From positions 2,290,001 through 2,354,000 of the forward strand of contig NZ_RCHV01000002.1 in the NCBI RefSeq assembly GCF_003665095.1: a stretch of 64,000 nt of DNA. The letters are read 5' to 3'. A program made the position numbers and the translations under genes. Positions 10,369 to 19,388 of the stretch are shown here, one piece after another. The notes under the pieces were generated by a model. That model saw nothing but the letters and a program-made list of their open reading frames with translations, was not told the origin of the DNA and ran no database searches. This DNA is from Streptomyces sp. Z26. GTDB lineage: Bacteria > Actinomycetota > Actinomycetes > Streptomycetales > Streptomycetaceae. The first letter of the stretch is position 1, and each line of letters starts with the position of its first letter.

Positions 10369-11736
10369 CTACGCGCCGATGAGCCCCAGCACCTCGTCCC
10401 GTACCGCCGCCACCGTCGCCGCGTCGCGCGCCTCGACGTTCAGCCGCAGCAGCGGCTCCGTGTTGGACGCGCGCAGGTTGAACCACCAGTCGTCGGCGGT
10501 CACCGTCAGCCCGTCCAGCTCGTCCAGCCCGACGCCGTCGCGGCCCGTGTACGCGCTCCGCACCGCCTCGACGCTGGCCGTCTGGTCCGCGACGGTGCTG
10601 TTGATCTCGCCGGACGCGGCGTAACGGTCGTACTGCGCGACGAGCGCCGACAGCGGCCCGTCCTGGCCGCCGAGCGCGGACAGCACGTGCAGGGCGGCGA
10701 GCATGCCGGTGTCGGCGTTCCAGAAGTCGCGGAAGTAGTAGTGCGCCGAGTGCTCGCCGCCGAAGATCGCGCCGGTGGCGGCCATCCGCTCCTTGATGAA
10801 CGAGTGCCCCACGCGCGTACGCACCGGGACGCCGCCCGCCTCCCGTACGACCTCGGGGACCGACCAGGAGGTGATGCAGTTGTGGATGACGGTGGAGCCG
10901 GGGGCCTTGGCCAGTTCGCGGGCGGCGACGAGCGCGGTGATGGCGGACGGCGACACCGGATCGCCGTTCTCGTCCACGACGAAGCAGCGGTCGGCGTCGC
11001 CGTCGAAGGCGATGCCCAGGTCGGCGCCGGTCTCGCGGACGCGGGCTTGGAGGTCGACGATGTTCTTCGGGTCGAGCGGGTTGGCCTCGTGGTTCGGGAA
11101 GGTGCCGTCCAACTCGAAGTACATGCGGTCGAGTTCGACGGGCAGCCCGTCGAGGACGGTGGGCACGGTGTGTCCGCCCATCCCGTTGCCCGCGTCGACG
11201 ACGACGCGCAGCGGGCGCAGGGACGCGAGGTCGACCAGTCCGCGCAGGTGGGCGGCGTAGTCGGTGAGTACGTCCCGCTGCGTGACGGTGCCCTCGCCGG
11301 CGGCGGCCGGGGGCGGTCCGGCGGCGGACCACTCCTCGACGAGCGCGCGGATCTCGGACAGCCCGGTGTCCTGGCCGACGGGGGCGGCACCGGCGCGGCA
11401 CAGCTTGATGCCGTTGTACCGGGCGGGGTTGTGCGACGCGGTGAACATCGCGCCGGGGAGCGCGAGGCTGCCGCTGGCGAAGTACAGCTGGTCGGTCGAG
11501 CAGAGCCCGATCTCGGTGACGTCGACGCCGAGCCGCGCGGCGCCGCGGGCGAAGGCCCGCGACAGACCGGGCGACGAGGGGCGCATGTCGTGCCCCACGA
11601 CGATCGCGTCCGCGCCCACGACCCGCACGAACGCGGCGCCGAACAGTTCGGCCAGCCCCTCGTCCCACTGGTCCGGCACCACACCGCGGATGTCGTACGC
11701 CTTGACGATCTGCGACAGATCAGCAGCGGCAGCCAT
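10369..11736 (-). CDS. manB: Phosphomannomutase / phosphoglucomutase
   Basis: A 455-residue alpha-D-phosphohexomutase converting mannose-6-phosphate to mannose-1-phosphate. All four catalytic loops are visible: the phosphoserine loop in [15 protein letters not shown], the Mg-binding DGDADRCF loop, the sugar-specificity [10 protein letters not shown] loop (the GEHS form is typical of phosphomannomutase/phosphoglucomutase), and the phosphate-binding [10 protein letters not shown] loop. The N-terminal [12 protein letters not shown] is also standard. GGGAGGG precedes the ATG. It heads a leftward series with the Trm112-like, SIS, manA and CDF genes; the DUF3499 gene lies 108 bases upstream. Confidence 0.95.
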   Translation of the reverse strand: MAAAADLSQIVKAYDIRGVVPDQWDEGLAELFGAAFVRVVGADAIVVGHDMRPSSPGLSRAFARGAARLGVDVTEIGLCSTDQLYFASGSLALPGAMFTASHNPARYNGIKLCRAGAAPVGQDTGLSEIRALVEEWSAAGPPPAAAGEGTVTQRDVLTDYAAHLRGLVDLASLRPLRVVVDAGNGMGGHTVPTVLDGLPVELDRMYFELDGTFPNHEANPLDPKNIVDLQARVRETGADLGIAFDGDADRCFVVDENGDPVSPSAITALVAARELAKAPGSTVIHNCITSWSVPEVVREAGGVPVRTRVGHSFIKERMAATGAIFGGEHSAHYYFRDFWNADTGMLAALHVLSALGGQDGPLSALVAQYDRYAASGEINSTVADQTASVEAVRSAYTGRDGVGLDELDGLTVTADDWWFNLRASNTEPLLRLNVEARDAATVAAVRDEVLGLIGA

Positions 11737-11844
11737 GCAGCCCTCCCGGAGTCCTCGACGGAGAGCCCAACCTACCGGCCGCCGCGCCGCCGTCCCCGTC
11801 CAGGTGCGGCGGGCCCCGCCGAGGGCGGCGGAAGGAGGAACGGG

Positions 11845-12243
11845 TCAGGGCTCCGGGGAGCGGAGGATGCGCAGGTGCCCGCGCCGGGCGACCTCCATCG
11901 GGTCCGCGTCGCGCCCGCCGGGGCCGACCGGGCCGGGGGGCGGGCGGTCGCCCTCGTCGCGTGGCGTGCGGCTGCGGGCGGCCTCGCGTACGGCGTCCGC
12001 GAGCGCTTCGAGGTCGTCGCCGCTGGGCCGGGGCGGGGTGGTGTCGAGGGCGAGCCGTACGACCTCCCAACCGCGGGGGGCCGTCAGCCGCTCGGAGTGC
12101 TCGGCGCACAGGTCGTAGCAGTGCGGCTCGGCGTACGTGGCGAGGGGGCCGAGGACGGCGGTCGAGTCCGCGTAGACGTACGTCAGCGTGGCCACGGCTG
12201 GGCAGCCGCACGCGGTGCGCGAACAGCGACGTACAGGACTCAC
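11845..12243 (-). CDS. DUF3499 family protein
   Basis: A 132-residue protein beginning MSPVRRCSRTACGCPAVATL. Four N-terminal cysteines, including a CSRTACGC cluster and the later HCYDLCAEHS, suggest a small zinc-ribbon-like fold, after which comes a charged, Pro-rich tail. The family is restricted to actinobacteria and has no known function. I use the GTG at 12243 because conservation starts there. No ribosome site is near it, but TACCGT lies 8 bases upstream on the same strand, which would fit a leaderless transcript. It is divergent from the zincin-like gene. Confidence 0.85.
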   Translation of the reverse strand: MSPVRRCSRTACGCPAVATLTYVYADSTAVLGPLATYAEPHCYDLCAEHSERLTAPRGWEVVRLALDTTPPRPSGDDLEALADAVREAARSRTPRDEGDRPPPGPVGPGGRDADPMEVARRGHLRILRSPEP

Positions 12244-12478
12244 GACGTTGGACGGTACCGCACTCCTGAGCGGGCCGCGACGACTCCGGGGCACGTCACC
12301 TTGCCGTGTCGTCCCCGTATGCCGGTTTCCGCCGTACCGGAGGGCCGGGTACCCGGGGGGCGTACCGGCGGTAAGGGGTGGCCCGGGGGACGGCGGGGGC
12401 GCCGGGGAGCGGTGCGATCCGGACGTACGGGGCCGCCGGGGCGCGGACGCGGCGCCGCCGGACGCTAGGCTCGGAGGG

Positions 12479-12928
12479 ATGACCGACCCGGCCCCTCCCC
12501 CACGCCGCCCCGCCGCCCCGGCCCGCCGCCGTGACCGGCACGGGCGCGGCATGCGCGGGCCGGTCGCGCCGCCGCAGGTGCCGCTGGCGATCAGCCGGGG
12601 TGAGGCCTTCGACGACCTGGTGCGCGACTCGGCGGACCGGCTGGAGCGGCACTGGCCGCAGCTCGGCGGCATCGACTTCGCCGTCCAGGAGGTGCCGCGC
12701 GGCGACTCCGGGGAGCTGGACGACGCGGGCGCCGTACCGCTCGGGCGGCTCGTCCCGGCGCACGGGGACGCCCCGGACCGGGTCGTGGTCTACCGGCGGC
12801 CGATCGAGATCCGTACGAAGTCCCGCGACGAACGGGCCCTCCTGGTGCACGAGGTCGTGGTCGAGCAGGTCGCCGAACTCCTCGGCATGGCCCCGGAGTC
12901 CGTCGACCCGCGCTACGGCCAGGACTGA
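12479..12928 (+). CDS. Zincin-like 'metallopeptidase family' protein, likely non-canonical
   Basis: A 149-residue cytoplasmic protein with an Arg/Pro-rich N-terminus and the core sequence VPLAISRGEAFDDLVRDS followed by VVVYRRPIEI. This matches the small zincin family (PF06262-like). Where a canonical member has HExxH, this one reads LVHEVVVEQVAELLG: the first His-Glu is kept but the second His is Val, so a standard zinc protease site is not present. The ATG has GGAGGG immediately adjacent, too close for a normal ribosome site, while a TAGGCT box at 12466-12471 lies 7 bases upstream, so a leaderless start is likely. It converges on the DUF5719 gene. Confidence 0.85.
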   Translation: MTDPAPPPRRPAAPARRRDRHGRGMRGPVAPPQVPLAISRGEAFDDLVRDSADRLERHWPQLGGIDFAVQEVPRGDSGELDDAGAVPLGRLVPAHGDAPDRVVVYRRPIEIRTKSRDERALLVHEVVVEQVAELLGMAPESVDPRYGQD

Positions 12929-12935
12929 CGCGCCC

Positions 12936-12962
12936 GCGGGCCGTCCCGGGCCGACGGCCCGC
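12936..12962. terminator. Bidirectional terminator
   Basis: A perfect 10-bp inverted repeat, GCGGGCCGTC at 12936-12945 and its complement at 12953-12962, has a 7-base loop. It fills the 38-base gap between two convergent stop codons. Confidence 0.7.
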
Positions 12963-12966
12963 CCGC

Positions 12967-14511
12967 TCAGTCCGTCAGCACCGACAGGTCCTGGCCCGCC
13001 TCCGGCACCGCCACCGTGCCCCGGTCGTCGGGCAGCGTCTGCACGGTGAACGCCGGTACGCCGTCCGCCTTCACCTCCAGCGTCCGCGCCGCGTACACCT
13101 CGCCGCCCGACTCCCGCTCCACCGTCAGCGCGTACGTGCCCTTGCCGCCCGTGGGGAGCGGCGGAGTGACGGCCGTCGTGGTGCCCGCCTTCACGGCGTA
13201 CGTCGCGGTCTTGGGCGAGCCTCCGCCGCTGCCCGCCGACGCGGTGACCTTCACCGTGGCCGCCTCACCGGGCGCCGTGAGCGAGAGCGTCCCGCCCTTG
13301 GACCGGTTGTCGGCCACGGTCGCCCGCTCCTCGACGGGGACCGTCGCCGGGATGAACGCCGTCTCCTGCTTCGCGCCCTTGCCCCGCGTCACCCGCAGCG
13401 CCGCCACGAACGGGGTGGTGTCGCCCTTCTCGGACGGCGTCAGCACGAGCGAACCCGGTTCACCCTTGGTGACGTCCCCCAGGTCGACGGCGTTGACCTC
13501 GCCCGGCTTCAGGTGCAGCGTCTCGTGCCCGGCCGGGGTGATCTGCCCGGACCGGCCCGCGAGCCGCACCTTCAGGTCGGCGTCGTCCTGGCCGGTGGTG
13601 AGCGCGACGAGGCGTACGGCGGTGGCGTCGGCGGGGATGCCGGGCAGTACGGCCGTACCGCGCGGCACGCCCGCGGCGGGCAGCCAGTCGCCGCCCAGGT
13701 CGTCGTCGACGGCGTGCACCTGGGCGCCGACGCGGCCCGTACGGACGACGGCGTGGACCGCGAGGTTCGTCTCCGGGTCCGGGGTGAGGGTGGACAGCAG
13801 CACGGGCACCGTGGAGCGGGGCGGGACGGTGATCTCGCGCCCGCTCTCGGAGGTGACGCGACCCCCCTTGCCGTACATCTCCAGGTCCACGACGGCCGCC
13901 GTGTCGTCCGGGTTCGTCAGGTGCGCGTAGTCGTGCCGCTCGTCGGCGGTGCTGGCGGCCGGGAACCAGAAGTCCGTGTCGGCCTCCCCGCAGGCGGTGC
14001 CGTGCAGGCCGCGGCCGATGCCCGCGCTCACCGAGGTGGTCTGCTGCACCGTCCAGCCGGGCGCGAACGAGCCGTCGGCGGAGCCGAAGAGGGCGGGCGC
14101 GTCGGGGCTGTCGGTGTCGGTGACGACGGGGGTGCCGGGGGCCTTCAGGGGCAGTACGGACTTGGCGGAGCCGCCGTCCTCGCCCTTGTCCTCGTCCTTC
14201 TTCTTGTCCTTCTTGTCCTTCTTGTCGTCGCCGCCCGGTGTCGACGGGTCCGCGAGGTCGGCGGGCAGCAGCCGGGCGCCGCCCTTGCCGTCGCCCGCCT
14301 CGCCCTTGGGCGTGAACGCGGTGTAGTCCGTCGTCGCCAGCTCCGACTCGGACGGCTTGGGGCAGACCAGCGTGGAGCGCTCCACCGGCAGTCGCTGGGC
14401 CGCCGACGCGCCGTCGTCGGCCCCGTCGTCGGGAACGGTGAGCGCGCCGACCCCGGTGACCGCGGCGAGCGCGGTGACGACGCCGATCAGGGTGAGGGTG
14501 GTGCGGTTCAC
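12967..14511 (-). CDS. DUF5719 family membrane-anchored or secreted protein
   Basis: A 514-residue protein with an N-terminal hydrophobic helix (MNRTTLTLIGVVTALAAVTG) that could be a signal or an anchor. The remainder is extracellular-looking and beta-rich. Near residues 95-112 there is a highly charged Lys/Asp run that probably acts as a flexible spacer. I know no function. Its ATG overlaps the stop of the preceding glycosyltransferase by four bases (ATGA), so translation is coupled and the two products probably act together at the envelope, for example in assembling or presenting a surface glycan. That functional idea is an inference from gene arrangement only. Confidence 0.82.
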   Translation of the reverse strand: MNRTTLTLIGVVTALAAVTGVGALTVPDDGADDGASAAQRLPVERSTLVCPKPSESELATTDYTAFTPKGEAGDGKGGARLLPADLADPSTPGGDDKKDKKDKKKDEDKGEDGGSAKSVLPLKAPGTPVVTDTDSPDAPALFGSADGSFAPGWTVQQTTSVSAGIGRGLHGTACGEADTDFWFPAASTADERHDYAHLTNPDDTAAVVDLEMYGKGGRVTSESGREITVPPRSTVPVLLSTLTPDPETNLAVHAVVRTGRVGAQVHAVDDDLGGDWLPAAGVPRGTAVLPGIPADATAVRLVALTTGQDDADLKVRLAGRSGQITPAGHETLHLKPGEVNAVDLGDVTKGEPGSLVLTPSEKGDTTPFVAALRVTRGKGAKQETAFIPATVPVEERATVADNRSKGGTLSLTAPGEAATVKVTASAGSGGGSPKTATYAVKAGTTTAVTPPLPTGGKGTYALTVERESGGEVYAARTLEVKADGVPAFTVQTLPDDRGTVAVPEAGQDLSVLTD

Positions 14512-17500
14512 TGCTGCTCGCTCCTGTTCCCGTACGGGGTGCCGTCGTGGTCGGCGGGGTCGTGGCCCGCCTGCTGCGGGTCGTAGCCGTACGGGTCACC
14601 GGGCGCCGCGTACGGCTGCTGGCCCTGCTGCCCGTGCTGCGGCTGGCCCTGCTGCGGCCAGTCGCCGTACGGCTGCTGCTGCCCGTAGGCGTCGTACGCG
14701 CCGTACCCGCCGCCGTGGTCCGCGCCCACGTACGCGCCGCCCTGCCGCTGCGGGTCACCGGCGGGCTCGTACGGCGTGCCGTACGCCGGATCGTACGGCT
14801 GCGCGGGGTCGTACGGCTGCGTGCCGTACGGGGCCCGCTGGCCGTACGGGTCGTACGCCTCGTCGTAGCCCGGCTGCTGCTCCGGCACGTACGGCGCGGC
14901 CTCCGGGGGCGCGGGCTGCTGCCGCGCCTCGGCGGGCTCCGGCTCCGCGCCGCCCCCCGCCTCCGGCGCGTCCGGGCCAGGAGCGCCGTCCGGCGCGTCC
15001 GTCGGCTGCGCCTCCGCGCGCGCGGCCTCCGCCGCCGCGCGCAGTCGCCGCGCGCGCCGCCCCTCGCCCGCCACCGGCTCCGCCGGGACGGCGGCGGCGA
15101 CGGCCGCCTCGCCGTCCTCCGGCAGGTCGTCGTCGACCTCGCGGCGGCGGCCGGGCAGCGCCAGGACGACCGCGACGACCGCGAGCAGCGCCTGCGTCCA
15201 CACCCACGCGGTGTGCGCGAACGGCGTCTCGTACGTCAGGTCCAACCGGCCGCCGGACGTGCCCAGTTCGAAGCCCTGGGCCCAGCCGTCGACGGTGACG
15301 GGCTCCAGCGGCTTCCCGTCCAGGGTCGCCTGCCAGCCGTCGTCGGCGGCGTCCGCGACGCGCAGCACGCGCCCGTCGGGGCCGGACGGCACGTCCGTGT
15401 GCGCCTCCACCGGGCCCGCGGCGACGGCCACCGGCTTGGTCACGCCGCCCGCCGCGCCGTCCTTCTCCGCGCCCGGCACCACGGAGACCCGCGACACCTG
15501 CGCCTCCACACGCCACAGCGCGCTGCCGTCCTCCTGGCTGAGCCGGGTCAGGCCGGGGGTGGCGTCGAGCGTACGGCTCATGCCGCGCGGGGCGCCGTCC
15601 CGCACGAGGACGTAGCGCACGGCGTAGCCACCGAGCTGCGCCGTCTGGTCGGCGCCGGAGCCCGCGACGAGGTTGGCGACCACGTCGCCGAGGCGGTCGT
15701 CCGCTCCGTCGGCGGCGGCGAGGTCGGCGTCGCCGAGGCGGGCGCCCGAACCGCGTACCAGCGTGTACGACACCCCGGTCACCTCGTCGCCCGCGGCGTC
15801 GTCGCCGTCCCGTTCACCGGCGAGCACCAGGGTGCGTGCCTGGTCGCGCGTCTCGCTGTCCGCGGCGACGAACGCCGGGACCTGCACCGGGTCGCGCCGC
15901 GACAGCGGCCCGTCCGCGCCGTCCGTCATCCAGCCGACGGCGGCGATCAGCGGCGCCGCCACGGCCGCCGCGGCGATCAGCGCGGCGACCGGCTGCTGCC
16001 AGCCGAAGCTGCGGGCGGCGACGCGCTCCTTGGCGCCGTCCGCGCCGACGGCGGCGGCCGACAGCAGCGCGAGGCCGTAGACGAGGGTGGCCGGACCGGC
16101 CCAGCCGGAACCGTTGCTGAGGGCGGCGAACAGCAGGCCCGTCAGCGCCACCGCCCAGGCCGCGAGGGTCGCCTGCCGCCGGTCGGCGCGCAGCAGCGCG
16201 GCCAGCGCGGCCAGCAGGACGCCGACGAGCAGCAGCCCGCCGGGCGTACCGGGGCCGCCCGGCGTGAGGGTCAGCAGGTCGAGCGCGTCGGCGGCGCCCT
16301 CCCCGTACGGCAGCCCGGCCTCGTCGAGGAAGCGCGACGGGCTGCCGAACAGCGTCAACGACCAGGGGGCGAGCAGCAGCAGCGGGGTGAGCAGCACGGC
16401 CAGGGCGCGGAGCCCCGTCGCCAGCAGCGCGTCGGTCTCGCCACGGCGCAGTACCAGCAGCGGCAGCCACAGCACCAGCGCGATGGGCCACACCACGGGG
16501 GTGAAGGCGGTGGTGAGGGTGAGCAGCACGGCGTACGCCCAGGCCGCGCGCCAGGACGCGCGCCCGCGCAGACCGCTCGCGGCGACCGCCGCGCGCCCCA
16601 GCAGCGGCAGCACGATCGCCAGCAGCGCCGTACCGATCCGGCCGCCCGCGAGGGCGCCGGTGGCGGCGGGCAGGAAGGCGTACGCGACGCTGGCCCAGGC
16701 CCGTACGAGCCGGGACGCGGCCAGCGGGCGGGACGCGAAGTACGCGCTCAGCCCGGCCAGCGGGACCGAGCAGACGAGCAGCAGGGTGAGCGCGGAACCG
16801 GTGCTGCCGAGGAAGAGGGTGGCGACGGCGGCGACGATCGCCAGGTACGGCGGGGCGCTGCCGGTGCCCCCCACGCCGACGGCGTGCCAGCTCTCGGTGA
16901 CGCGCGCCCACAGGTCGGACGCGTCCGCCGGCGCGGGCAGCAGCGCGCCGCCCGCGAGCGCGCCCCCACCGAGGAGCCCCCGGCAGGCGACGAGCGACAC
17001 CAGCAGCAGCACCGCGAACAGCAGCGGCGCGGGCTTGTGCGCGATCCGCTTCAGCCGGGCGAACTGCTCGACGTCCAGGAAGTCGGCGTCCTCGTCGCCC
17101 GGCCCCGACTCGACGGCGCCGTGCCGTCCACCGGAGGAGAGTTCGGGTTCGGAGCGGCCGCCGAAGTTGCTCGCGACCTGCTCGACGGTGGCCCGTACGG
17201 TCGCGCCCGGCGGCGGGAACAGGGGGCGCAGGTCGCCGTGGGCCACCACCGCCTTCCCGCGTCTGCGCCGGGCCGCGACGATGCGCTCCGGGCGCAGCAG
17301 CGTCCCGTACAACCCGGCCATCTCGTCCAGCGCCTGCCGTGGCACCTTGCCGACGAGGTACGCGAGGGTGCGCAGGTACGTGCCGAGGAACAGCCGGAGC
17401 AGCACCCAGGGCAGCACGGCCGTACGGGAGTTGGCGAGCAGCGTGTAGACGGCGGCGGCCTTGTCCACGCGGTGCGGGCTGGCGCCGCCGCTGCGGCCCA

Positions 17501-18380
17501 CGCAGTCGACGGGGCGGCGCTCGCGCGAGGCGGCCTCGGCGTGCCGTACGACGGCGTCGGGCACGACGAGCACCCGGTGCCCGGCTGCCTGCGCGCGCCA
17601 GCAGAGGTCGACGTCGTCCCGCATGAGCGGCAACCGCCGGTCGAAGCCGCCGAGTTCGTCGAAGACGTCGCGCCGCACCAGCATCCCGGCCGTCGACACG
17701 GCCAGCACGGGCCGTACGTGGTCGTGCTGGCCCTGGTCCTGCTCGCGCCGTTCGATGCCGGTCCAGCGGCGCCCGCTGTGGGCGATGGTGACGCCCGCCT
17801 CCAGCAGCTGCCTGCGGTCGTACCAGCTGCGCAGCTTGGGCCCGGCGATCATCACGGTGGGGTCGGCGTCCACGACGCGCAGCAGCTCGGAGAGCGCGTC
17901 GGGCTCCGGCGCGCAGTCGTCGTGGAGCAGCCAGAGCCACTGGACGGGTTCGCCGTGGGGCAGTTCGGGCATGTCGTACGCGTCGTCGCGCCAGGTGCGG
18001 GTGACGGGGTCCCAGCCGCTGGGGCGCTTGAGGTACGGGAGGTCGTCGGGCGTCAGCACCCCGGCCGTACGGGCCGCCTCGTCGACGGCGGCGCCGAAGC
18101 CCGAGCGCCGCGCGAGGTGGAGGACCCGGTCGGGGCCGAGGGCCTCGGTGAGGATCTGCGCGGAGTCGTCGGCGCTGCCGGTGTCCGCGGCGACGACGTT
18201 CTGCACCGGGCGGTCCTGACCGACGAGTCCGGCCAGCGCGTCGGGCAGCCAGCGGGCTCCGTCGTGCGCGACGAGCACGGCGGTGACGACGTGCCGCGGG
18301 AAGGCGGGGGGATCGACGGCGACCGCCGACCCTGCTGTGGCCGCCTCGTGTTGGGCCGCCGAATGACTGTGCACGGACAT
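14508..18380 (-). CDS. Large membrane-bound GT2 glycosyltransferase
   Basis: A 1290-residue protein in three parts. Residues about 30-300 are a GT2 catalytic domain: VTAVLVAHDGARWLPDAL, the DxD-like LLHDDCAPEPDAL, and the DDVDLCWRAQAAGHRV acceptor-side motif. Residues about 470-860 carry roughly a dozen hydrophobic segments. A periplasm-facing beta-rich region follows to about 1070, then one more membrane helix. The last about 200 residues are disordered and rich in Pro, Tyr, Gly and Gln, with many PYG-type repeats. The frame extends 26 codons further upstream, but I prefer ATG 18380. It likely builds or transfers an envelope polysaccharide on a lipid carrier; the sugar and acceptor are unknown. 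It is translationally coupled to the DUF5719 gene. Confidence 0.87.
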   Translation of the reverse strand: MSVHSHSAAQHEAATAGSAVAVDPPAFPRHVVTAVLVAHDGARWLPDALAGLVGQDRPVQNVVAADTGSADDSAQILTEALGPDRVLHLARRSGFGAAVDEAARTAGVLTPDDLPYLKRPSGWDPVTRTWRDDAYDMPELPHGEPVQWLWLLHDDCAPEPDALSELLRVVDADPTVMIAGPKLRSWYDRRQLLEAGVTIAHSGRRWTGIERREQDQGQHDHVRPVLAVSTAGMLVRRDVFDELGGFDRRLPLMRDDVDLCWRAQAAGHRVLVVPDAVVRHAEAASRERRPVDCVGRSGGASPHRVDKAAAVYTLLANSRTAVLPWVLLRLFLGTYLRTLAYLVGKVPRQALDEMAGLYGTLLRPERIVAARRRRGKAVVAHGDLRPLFPPPGATVRATVEQVASNFGGRSEPELSSGGRHGAVESGPGDEDADFLDVEQFARLKRIAHKPAPLLFAVLLLVSLVACRGLLGGGALAGGALLPAPADASDLWARVTESWHAVGVGGTGSAPPYLAIVAAVATLFLGSTGSALTLLLVCSVPLAGLSAYFASRPLAASRLVRAWASVAYAFLPAATGALAGGRIGTALLAIVLPLLGRAAVAASGLRGRASWRAAWAYAVLLTLTTAFTPVVWPIALVLWLPLLVLRRGETDALLATGLRALAVLLTPLLLLAPWSLTLFGSPSRFLDEAGLPYGEGAADALDLLTLTPGGPGTPGGLLLVGVLLAALAALLRADRRQATLAAWAVALTGLLFAALSNGSGWAGPATLVYGLALLSAAAVGADGAKERVAARSFGWQQPVAALIAAAAVAAPLIAAVGWMTDGADGPLSRRDPVQVPAFVAADSETRDQARTLVLAGERDGDDAAGDEVTGVSYTLVRGSGARLGDADLAAADGADDRLGDVVANLVAGSGADQTAQLGGYAVRYVLVRDGAPRGMSRTLDATPGLTRLSQEDGSALWRVEAQVSRVSVVPGAEKDGAAGGVTKPVAVAAGPVEAHTDVPSGPDGRVLRVADAADDGWQATLDGKPLEPVTVDGWAQGFELGTSGGRLDLTYETPFAHTAWVWTQALLAVVAVVLALPGRRREVDDDLPEDGEAAVAAAVPAEPVAGEGRRARRLRAAAEAARAEAQPTDAPDGAPGPDAPEAGGGAEPEPAEARQQPAPPEAAPYVPEQQPGYDEAYDPYGQRAPYGTQPYDPAQPYDPAYGTPYEPAGDPQRQGGAYVGADHGGGYGAYDAYGQQQPYGDWPQQGQPQHGQQGQQPYAAPGDPYGYDPQQAGHDPADHDGTPYGNRSEQQ

Positions 18381-18556
18381 CGAGGTACGGGCCCCGTTTG
18401 GGTGGACTGCGGTGGACGCGCGCCCTGGGGAGCGGACACGTCTCGGACGGTGCCCCACACTAACGGCTCAGTGCCGGGCCGCCGCCTGCGTCCGCACAAA
18501 GATCCGACCCGGGGCGGCCGGTGCCCGTACCGGCCCGACTCCCGTCACGTCCCGCG

Positions 18557-18820
18557 TCACATCGCGGCTTTTTTCAGCCGCCGCCGCTCACGCTCGGACA
18601 GGCCGCCCCAGATTCCGAAACGCTCGTCGTTGGCGAGCGCGTACTCCAGGCATTCGGAGCGCACCTCGCAGGAGAGGCAGACCTTCTTGGCCTCGCGGGT
18701 CGACCCGCCCTTCTCCGGGAAGAACGACTCGGGGTCGGTCTGGGCGCACAAGGCGCGTTCCTGCCAGCCGAGCTCCTCTTCCGCCTCTTCGACGAGCAGT
18801 TGGTGGAACAGCTCCGTCAT
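18557..18820 (-). CDS. whiB: WhiB, iron-sulfur sporulation regulator
   Basis: An 87-residue Wbl protein. The four cluster-binding cysteines are C25, C48, C51 and C57, in the family pattern (ALCAQTDPESFFPEKGG, then VCLSCEVRSEC). The GIWGGLSERERRRLKK segment after them is the turn and basic DNA-binding tail. Length, the acidic N-terminus MTELFHQLLVEEAEEELGW, and its place beside a large glycosyltransferase gene match the founding member WhiB rather than other Wbl paralogues. WhiB works with WhiA to switch aerial hyphae from growth to sporulation septation. A GAGGGG ribosome site precedes the ATG. A good promoter and a BldD-like box lie upstream. Confidence 0.93.
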   Translation of the reverse strand: MTELFHQLLVEEAEEELGWQERALCAQTDPESFFPEKGGSTREAKKVCLSCEVRSECLEYALANDERFGIWGGLSERERRRLKKAAM

Positions 18821-18894
18821 GCGCGCGCCCCTCGTCTGTCTTCGCTTCCCCGTGATCCAGTCGTTATCAATTCCGCTTGAACGACACGAGTGAA

Positions 18895-18924
18895 ATTACA
18901 AGTGCGCCGATCCGGGGCAGTCAA
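18895..18924 (-). promoter_or_regulatory. Probable whiB promoter
   Basis: On the complement, TTGACT (18919-18924) and TGTAAT (18895-18900) are separated by 18 bases. This is a close match to the principal-sigma consensus, and places the start of transcription near 18888, about 68 bases before the whiB start codon. Confidence 0.65.
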
Positions 18925-18951
18925 GCGAGGATCTGCTATTGGGACTGTTAT

Positions 18952-18964
18952 TCACTCTGCGGAA
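18952..18964. promoter_or_regulatory. BldD-like binding box
   Basis: TCACTCTGCGGAA matches the BldD consensus TNACNCWGNGTNA at all fixed positions but one (G for T at the eleventh). It lies about 27 bases upstream of the whiB -35 element. BldD is known to repress many developmental genes, whiB among them as I recall. The match is to a short degenerate motif, so the call is tentative. Confidence 0.42.
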
Positions 18965-19241
18965 CCAAGACGAAGCAGAAAGTGTTCAAATCTCCACAAA
19001 CTATGACAGTCGCGCGGGGTCGACGATCAGCGCGCCCCTCCCCTACCGGGGAACGTGACGGAAGTCCGCCCGGTTCCACACCGCACACGGGAGCGACGCC
19101 GATCACGGCGGGATCACAGAAGCACAACGGCGCCGGAGGACGCGGACGTTGCCCCGTCTTTCCGCGGAAGGGCATGAACAAACCTTTCTCCGCGCAGCGT
19201 GACCGGAAGCGGTGAACCCGCGCCGCCAAACGCGCCGCCGG

Positions 19242-19271
19242 TTGACATCCGTCCCGCCCGTCCGGTCTGCT
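19242..19271 (+). promoter_or_regulatory. Promoter for a leaderless transcript of the Cys-rich ORF
   Basis: TTGACA (19242-19247) is followed after 18 bases by TCTGCT (19266-19271). The -10 ends 6 bases before the ATG at 19278, so transcription would begin at or next to the start codon. The -35 is perfect; the -10 is weak. Confidence 0.5.
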
Positions 19272-19277
19272 GGAGCC

Positions 19278-19388
19278 ATGCCTCTGCCCCGCTCGCTCAG
19301 CCAGGCCCGCCCCTGCGGGTCCCTTCGCGCTGCGTACGGGGACTGCTGTCGCGAGTGTTTCCGCGGCCGCCGCTGTCGCTGCTGTTGA
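19278..19388 (+). CDS. Cysteine-rich upstream ORF, probable regulatory leader peptide
   Basis: A 36-codon ORF starting MPLPRSLSQARPCGS. It has seven cysteines, at positions 13, 23, 24, 27, 33, 35 and 36, with the last four residues Cys-Arg-Cys-Cys before TGA. Four of the seven codons are TGT, which is the rarer Cys codon in such GC-rich genomes. The promoter upstream is placed for leaderless expression, though GGAG also lies close to the ATG. The next gene, 191 bases on, is a cysteine dioxygenase. Leaderless polycysteine ORFs acting as cysteine-responsive attenuators are described from mycobacteria, and this arrangement looks equivalent. The alternative is a chance ORF or a small metal-binding protein. 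Confidence 0.5.
   Translation: MPLPRSLSQARPCGSLRAAYGDCCRECFRGRRCRCC

Larger units (their letters stand above)
18821..19277. other. whiB upstream intergenic region
   Basis: This is one of the most AT-rich stretches in the window. For whiB, transcribed leftward, it holds a strong promoter (18895-18924), a BldD-like box (18952-18964) and a GACAC pentamer at 18883-18887, the core recognised by WhiA. Its right end holds the TTGACA promoter of the cysteine-rich ORF. The plus strand is open from 18877 to 19215, but that frame has poor codon bias and an unnatural composition, and I do not call it a gene. Confidence 0.6.

Noticed and set aside
8821..12468. A 1215-codon plus-strand frame antisense to the manB block
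   Set aside because: It is Ser/Arg/Pro-rich without motifs, and manB, the SIS gene and others are clearly on the other strand.
14547..18893. A 1448-codon plus-strand open frame antisense to the large glycosyltransferase and whiB
   Set aside because: The opposite strand encodes clear protein motifs. This frame is a compositional shadow without domains.
18877..19215. Plus-strand frame in the whiB upstream region
   Set aside because: There is no ribosome site, the composition is atypical, and it covers the whiB promoter and BldD-like box.
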